This document shows positions 23,232 through 27,066 of a stretch of 27,066 nt of DNA, one piece after another. This DNA comes from Firmicutes bacterium UBA2058 (GTDB lineage Bacteria; Bacillota; Clostridia; Tissierellales; Sedimentibacteraceae). The notes beneath the pieces are model-generated. The model was not told the origin of the DNA. It searched no databases and saw only the letters and a program-made list of their open reading frames with translations. Positions within the stretch are counted from its first letter, which is position 1, and each line of letters starts with the position of its first letter. Where the stretch lies: NCBI GenBank assembly GCA_002332905.1, contig DDAM01000068.1:40119-67184 (forward strand), in the 5' to 3' direction. Both the position numbers and the translations under genes were made by a program.

Positions 23232-25946
23232 ATGTTTATCAAAGAACTAAACCTTAAATCGTTTGGTAAGTTTCTTCATAAAAATGTGATGTTAAAAAAT
23301 GGATTAAACTTAATCTATGGAAATAATGAAGCCGGCAAAAGTACAATTCACAATTTTATTGAGGCAATGCTATATGGATTTAAAAATAATAAAGATAAAT
23401 ATGATGAATCCTTATATAAAAAGTATAGACCTTGGAACAATGACCAATTTAATGGCGCAATGGTATTGGATGATGGAGATAGTGATTACATTATAAGAAG
23501 AGACTTCTTAAATAAAAATACATCTTTTGTAAAAAAAGAAGCTTCCTTGACAAATGAAGAGCCTATAAGTGATTATCAACAAGAGGAAGAAATAGGAGAA
23601 TATTTGTTTGATATAAATAAATCTACTTTCTCAAATACACTTAGTATAAAACAATTAGGAAATTCAACAAATGAAGAATTGGCTGCTGAAGTTAAAGAAA
23701 AGATACTTAATTTAAGCCAGACAAAAGATGAAACTATTTCTGTAGAAAAAATAATTAGAAAATTAAATAGTATAAAAGATGAAGCTGGAGATATAAATAA
23801 TCCAAAAAGTATATTAAGCCAATATATAGCTAGGGTAAATGAGTTAAATCAAAGCAGAGATAAGGCAACTGATGCTAGAAAATATACTTTGCATCTAGCT
23901 ATGGAAAAAAGAAAGCTCATAAATAAAATATCTGATATTGACAGGGAAATATCGGATATAAATAAAGAATTAGATGTATATAAATTATCAGTTTTATCAG
24001 TTAAAAAATTAAAAGCAGATGAAGTATACAAAGAAATAGATACTATAAAGCAAGAACTTCTACAATATGGTGAAGGCAATAATATAGGAATAGATGAGTA
24101 TGAAGAAGCAGTTAAGCTTTTGACTATTTTAAAACAAATGAGAGAAGAAAAGGCTTCCTTAGAGGAAGAAATGCTATCAATAAATACTGAAATGGTTAAG
24201 CTTGAAAGTGATCCAGCATGTAGTATATCTGCAGATGGCTTTGTTGTAAAAATCAATCTGGATTATAAAACATACATAGAAAGTAATGAAAAAATTTCTA
24301 AACTTCAGGAAAAAGTAAACCAAGGTATCGAACATATTAAATCATATAATACTGATGAAATAGCTGAATATGCTGAGGCTTATGATAAAGTAAGCAATAA
24401 TGAGCAGCAAGTTAATAGAATAAATAATCTATTAAATGATTCTTCTAAAAATATAATCAAAAAAATCATAAAAGGTTTAAATAATAAAAGAGTACTTTCT
24501 ATTGTTTTTGCAATATTATTTTTAATAGCAGCTGGCGGTGTAGCTTATGCAGCATATTATTTTGAAGTAAACGAATACTATTTTGGTACTTTAATTGCAA
24601 TAATATCTATTATATTATTCGCTTCAGCCAGTAAAATGAATAAAAAAATTAAAGGCTTAAAGAAAGAAATAGAAGATATAGATAATGAACAAAATAGATT
24701 AAAACAAGTTGTAGAAAGTAGTATGTCAGAAAATAAAACAATTCTAGAAGAAAAGAGCTGTGAAACTATTAATAAGCTTAAGGAAAAATGTGAATATTAT
24801 CTTTCTTTAAAAACAATAGTTGAAGAAAAAATTAAATTATTAGAATATGATAAAGATTCTCTTAAAAGTGCAGTGAAATCTAAGAAAATACTAGAAGATG
24901 ATATTTTAAATAAATTATCTAAATTCAATTTACACGAAATAACTGATGAATCTATTAAAAAGCTAAATGAATTAGTCTTAGAGAAGGATAAGATTGTACA
25001 AGAACTAACTAAAAAATCTGCTTTATTAGATAAATTAGGTCAGAATTATCAAAAACTTGAGAAAGAATTAGACTATGAAGAGAAGAGATTTAATATTATA
25101 CTAACAAGCAATAATATTAAAAACATAGAAGAATTTAAGACTTTAATCAGCAATAATTACAAGATAGCTCAATTAAAGGACAAAATAAGTAATTTGGAAA
25201 GAGTTATTGAAAACATATTAGAAAATTATACTTATAAAGAAATAGCTGAAAAAACTAGAGAAATAATTGAAAATGAAGAAAGTGGCGAATTAGCTAAAAA
25301 AATAAGCCAAGAAGATAAGCTAAAAGAAATTCATGAAAAAGAAGAAGCAAAAACTACATTAAGAAAAGAAATAGAAAAAATTGATAAAGAAATTGATTCT
25401 ATTGAAGAAGTTACAAAGAGATTATCTGAAATAGAAGAAGAAATTGACTTTTATCAGGATAAAATAGAGCAAAATACTGAAAAAATAAAAGTTGCTAATA
25501 TTGCAATTGAAAATATCATGCTTATATCAGATTATATTAGAGGAGATTTTATGCCGCTTCTTAAAAATGCTATAAGTGAAAATTTCTCATATGTCACTGG
25601 AGGAAGATATAAGGAGGTACTTATAGATGAAGATATGAATATATCTGTTATAAGTGCTGATAATGATGAAATAGTGGCGATAAGTTCACTAAGTGGCGGA
25701 ACATTAGATCAATTGTATATTTCATTAAGATTAGGTCTAAGTAATTTAATAAGTAGTAATAAAAAAATACCACTGATTCTTGATGATAGCTTTATACAAT
25801 ATGATGAGGAAAGATTAGAAAAATCTTTAGAGATACTTGAGAAAGAAAAAAACAGAAGACAAGTAATTCTATTTACATGTCAGAAGCGAGAAAAAGAATT
25901 ATTAAATAAATTACAAATTGAGTATAATAATATAGAAATAGGTTAA
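23232..25946 (+). CDS. SbcC/YhaN-like AAA ATPase with membrane hairpin
   Basis: A 904-aa SMC/Rad50-type ATPase. Walker A GNNEAGKST is at 30-38, long coiled coils run from about 170 to 790, the signature SSLSGGTLDQL is near 817-827 and Walker B IPLILDDSF near 846-854. Rad50 and SbcC carry a CxxC zinc hook at the coiled-coil tip. Here no CxxC is present; instead residues 421-468 form two hydrophobic segments, a probable membrane hairpin. B. subtilis YhaN is, to my knowledge, similar in this. The complex would be held at the membrane with the SbcD-like partner, acting on DNA ends or hairpins. The start follows the sbcD-like stop by 1 nt. Confidence 0.88.
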   Translation: MFIKELNLKSFGKFLHKNVMLKNGLNLIYGNNEAGKSTIHNFIEAMLYGFKNNKDKYDESLYKKYRPWNNDQFNGAMVLDDGDSDYIIRRDFLNKNTSFVKKEASLTNEEPISDYQQEEEIGEYLFDINKSTFSNTLSIKQLGNSTNEELAAEVKEKILNLSQTKDETISVEKIIRKLNSIKDEAGDINNPKSILSQYIARVNELNQSRDKATDARKYTLHLAMEKRKLINKISDIDREISDINKELDVYKLSVLSVKKLKADEVYKEIDTIKQELLQYGEGNNIGIDEYEEAVKLLTILKQMREEKASLEEEMLSINTEMVKLESDPACSISADGFVVKINLDYKTYIESNEKISKLQEKVNQGIEHIKSYNTDEIAEYAEAYDKVSNNEQQVNRINNLLNDSSKNIIKKIIKGLNNKRVLSIVFAILFLIAAGGVAYAAYYFEVNEYYFGTLIAIISIILFASASKMNKKIKGLKKEIEDIDNEQNRLKQVVESSMSENKTILEEKSCETINKLKEKCEYYLSLKTIVEEKIKLLEYDKDSLKSAVKSKKILEDDILNKLSKFNLHEITDESIKKLNELVLEKDKIVQELTKKSALLDKLGQNYQKLEKELDYEEKRFNIILTSNNIKNIEEFKTLISNNYKIAQLKDKISNLERVIENILENYTYKEIAEKTREIIENEESGELAKKISQEDKLKEIHEKEEAKTTLRKEIEKIDKEIDSIEEVTKRLSEIEEEIDFYQDKIEQNTEKIKVANIAIENIMLISDYIRGDFMPLLKNAISENFSYVTGGRYKEVLIDEDMNISVISADNDEIVAISSLSGGTLDQLYISLRLGLSNLISSNKKIPLILDDSFIQYDEERLEKSLEILEKEKNRRQVILFTCQKREKELLNKLQIEYNNIEIG

Positions 25947-25981
25947 ATACAGTAAGTAAAGTAAAGGGCGAATGGTTTTTT

Positions 25982-26674
25982 ATGAGAGTTTATGCTATAG
26001 GAGATTTACATTTAGATAGCACAAAAGAAAAACCCATGAATATATTCGGTGATAATTGGATAAATCATGAACAAAAAATCATTGGAAACTGGGAAAAAAC
26101 AGTTTCCAATAATGATTTAGTTTTAATTCCAGGGGATATATCTTGGGCTATAAAATTAGATAATGCGAAAAAAGATTTAGAAGTTATTAATAATCTACCT
26201 GGTAAAAAGGTTCTTATTAGAGGAAATCATGATTATTGGTGGGCAACAAAAAACAAGCTTAACAATTTAAAGCTTGACTCCCTAGAGTTTTTAGTAAATG
26301 ATTTTTATGTTAATAATGATATAATTATATGTGGCGTAAGGGGATGGGATACTTATGAAATCGACTCTAATATAGATAGTAAGAAAATCTATGATAGAGA
26401 GTTAATAAGATTTGAAATGTCACTAAGTAAAACAAAAAAATTTAATCATTATAAAATAGCTATGCTTCACTACCCGCCATTTAATATTGATAAAAGTCCA
26501 AATGATTTTGTTGAAATTATGAAAAAGTATAAGGTTGATACATGTATATACGGACACTTACATGGCAGTGAAGGTCATAAACTAGTAAGAGAAGGACGTA
26601 TAGACGGTATAAATTTTGTTTGTGTAGCAAGTGATTATTTGAATTTTGAATTAAAAGAAATAGAGATAATATAA
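25982..26674 (+). CDS. Calcineurin-like metallophosphoesterase
   Basis: A 230-aa soluble phosphohydrolase with the full metal set: GDLHLD (D8, H10), PGDIS (D52), GNHDYWW (N82, H83), MLHYPP (H163) and GHLHG (H192, H194). It resembles the COG1768 predicted phosphohydrolases. The substrate is unknown. Unlike the SbcD-like protein, it keeps a canonical GNHD motif. It begins 35 nt after the SbcC-like gene without a terminator between them, so it is probably the third gene of that operon. The ribosome site is weak (AAAGGG about 14 nt upstream). The terminator stem overlaps its stop codon. Confidence 0.88.
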   Translation: MRVYAIGDLHLDSTKEKPMNIFGDNWINHEQKIIGNWEKTVSNNDLVLIPGDISWAIKLDNAKKDLEVINNLPGKKVLIRGNHDYWWATKNKLNNLKLDSLEFLVNDFYVNNDIIICGVRGWDTYEIDSNIDSKKIYDRELIRFEMSLSKTKKFNHYKIAMLHYPPFNIDKSPNDFVEIMKKYKVDTCIYGHLHGSEGHKLVREGRIDGINFVCVASDYLNFELKEIEII

Positions 26675-26698
26675 TGCATTCTATTTCTTTTTTATTTT
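26653..26698 (+). terminator. Terminator of the sbcDC-like operon
   Basis: A perfect 12-bp stem AAAAGAAATAGA/TCTATTTCTTTT (26653-26664 with 26680-26691) spanning the stop codon, followed by TTATTTTA. Confidence 0.75.
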
Positions 26699-26703
26699 AC
26701 ATA

Positions 26704-26732
26704 TTGACATTTGTTTTTGGATATGCTATTAT
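26704..26732 (+). promoter_or_regulatory. Tandem promoter P1, rRNA type
   Basis: Perfect TTGACA (26704-26709), 17-bp spacer, extended TGC-TATTAT (26727-26732). T-rich DNA lies upstream. The start region reads AACAAAGCTGTCT. Confidence 0.85.
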
Positions 26733-26801
26733 AACAAAGCTGTCTGTGAGAAGATGCATACTATCTTTAAGAGTGAAAACAAAAAGTTTTTTAAAAAACT
26801 C

Positions 26802-26830
26802 TTGACAGACAAGATTCGACGTGATAGAAT
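26802..26830 (+). promoter_or_regulatory. Tandem promoter P2, rRNA type
   Basis: Perfect TTGACA (26802-26807), 17-bp spacer, extended TGA-TAGAAT (26825-26830). A- and T-tracts just upstream look like an UP element. The start region reads AGTTAAGCTGTCT, like P1. Confidence 0.85.
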
Positions 26831-26901
26831 AGTTAAGCTGTCTAATGAAGGCAATGCGATAGTCACTGTAAAAAAGTGTTAAAAAATAAATAAAAAAAGC
26901 A

Positions 26902-26930
26902 TTGACAAAGAAAGTTAGACATGCTATAAT
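26902..26930 (+). promoter_or_regulatory. Tandem promoter P3, rRNA type
   Basis: Perfect TTGACA (26902-26907), 17-bp spacer, extended TGC-TATAAT (26925-26930), with long A-tracts upstream. The start region reads AACAGAGTTGTCT. It is the strongest of the three by consensus. Confidence 0.88.
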
Positions 26931-27066
26931 AACAGAGTTGTCTTCAAAAACGACAACAACTTGTTAAGGAAATCAATAGGTACAAAAAAACGAACCTTAG
27001 ACAATAAAACAGCATAAGAACAACCTTTAGTTTCAGCAGACTATAACGAAGTTATAGTTTGTAAAG
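26931..27066 (+). other. Leader region, probably of an rRNA operon
   Basis: No ORF is seen. GTTGTC/GACAAC (26937-26942 with 26952-26957) and CTATAAC/GTTATAG near the window end form hairpins. A long untranslated leader after tandem strong promoters is typical of rRNA operons, but no mature rRNA sequence is reached before the window ends, so the identity is inferred. Confidence 0.5.

Noticed and set aside
23849..24256. 135-codon minus-strand ORF in the SbcC-like gene
   Set aside because: It is antisense to a strong coiled-coil coding sequence, Ser-rich as expected for the complement of such codons, and has no start signal.

Overview
The window is AT-rich DNA with Firmicute-type signals. Most genes have purine-rich Shine-Dalgarno (SD) sequences, GTG and TTG starts occur, promoters are TTGaca/TATAAT-like with 17-bp spacers, and hairpin-plus-T terminators are frequent. 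Gene content (MEP isoprenoid genes, tandem HD-GYP and GGDEF proteins, Firmicute-type 6S RNA, YhaO/YhaN-like SbcDC, WYL regulator) suggests an anaerobic clostridial or tissierellial chromosome. The species cannot be named from the sequence. I see no CRISPR array, prophage, intact insertion sequence or tRNA.

Region by region. 1-4003: a DUF169 protein gene followed by a complete NitT/TauT-type ABC importer (permease, lipoprotein binding protein, ATPase), closed by a strong terminator. 4101-5336: a protein with two HD-GYP-like domains. 5413-7793: a short UvrA-like ATPase preceded by a 71-nt hairpin that overlaps its promoter. 7846-8100 (minus): a small Gln/Asn-rich protein behind repeated AGATTATAT half-sites. 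8298-10577: a membrane GGDEF protein and trpS, each with its own TTGATT-17-TATAAT promoter. 10579-11241 (minus): an MgtC/SapB protein converging on trpS over a shared terminator. 11251-11718: non-coding, with a 23-bp tandem repeat, a possible small RNA or peptide unit, and the ispD promoter.

11719-13062: ispD and ispF (MEP pathway), separated by a MITE-like fragment. 13139-14581: a compact FtsH-like membrane protease. 14631-14807: 6S RNA. 14831-16008: a LacI-family regulator behind a structured leader with a possible 33-codon ORF. 16135-18023: a small exported or anchored protein of unknown function and an M18 aminopeptidase. 18111-20019: a WYL regulator, a zinc-ribbon protein and a Cys-rich V4R-like protein. 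20096-21265 (minus): an MFS transporter. 21454-22011: a RimJ/RimL-type acetyltransferase with a structured leader. 22124-26674: an SbcD/SbcC (YhaO/YhaN-like) pair and a calcineurin-like phosphoesterase. 26704-27066: three tandem, nearly equally spaced extended -10 promoters and a leader, most likely the front of an rRNA operon whose genes lie beyond the window.

Most of the window is housekeeping or common accessory chromosome. No large undescribed system stands out. The best new leads are regulatory: the LacI-gene leader, the 11.4-kb small transcript, the hairpin-overlapped promoters of the uvrA-like and ispD genes, and the hairpin next to the permease start. Protein oddities are the altered metal motif in the SbcD-like protein, the membrane hairpin in its SbcC partner, and the stripped-down FtsH.
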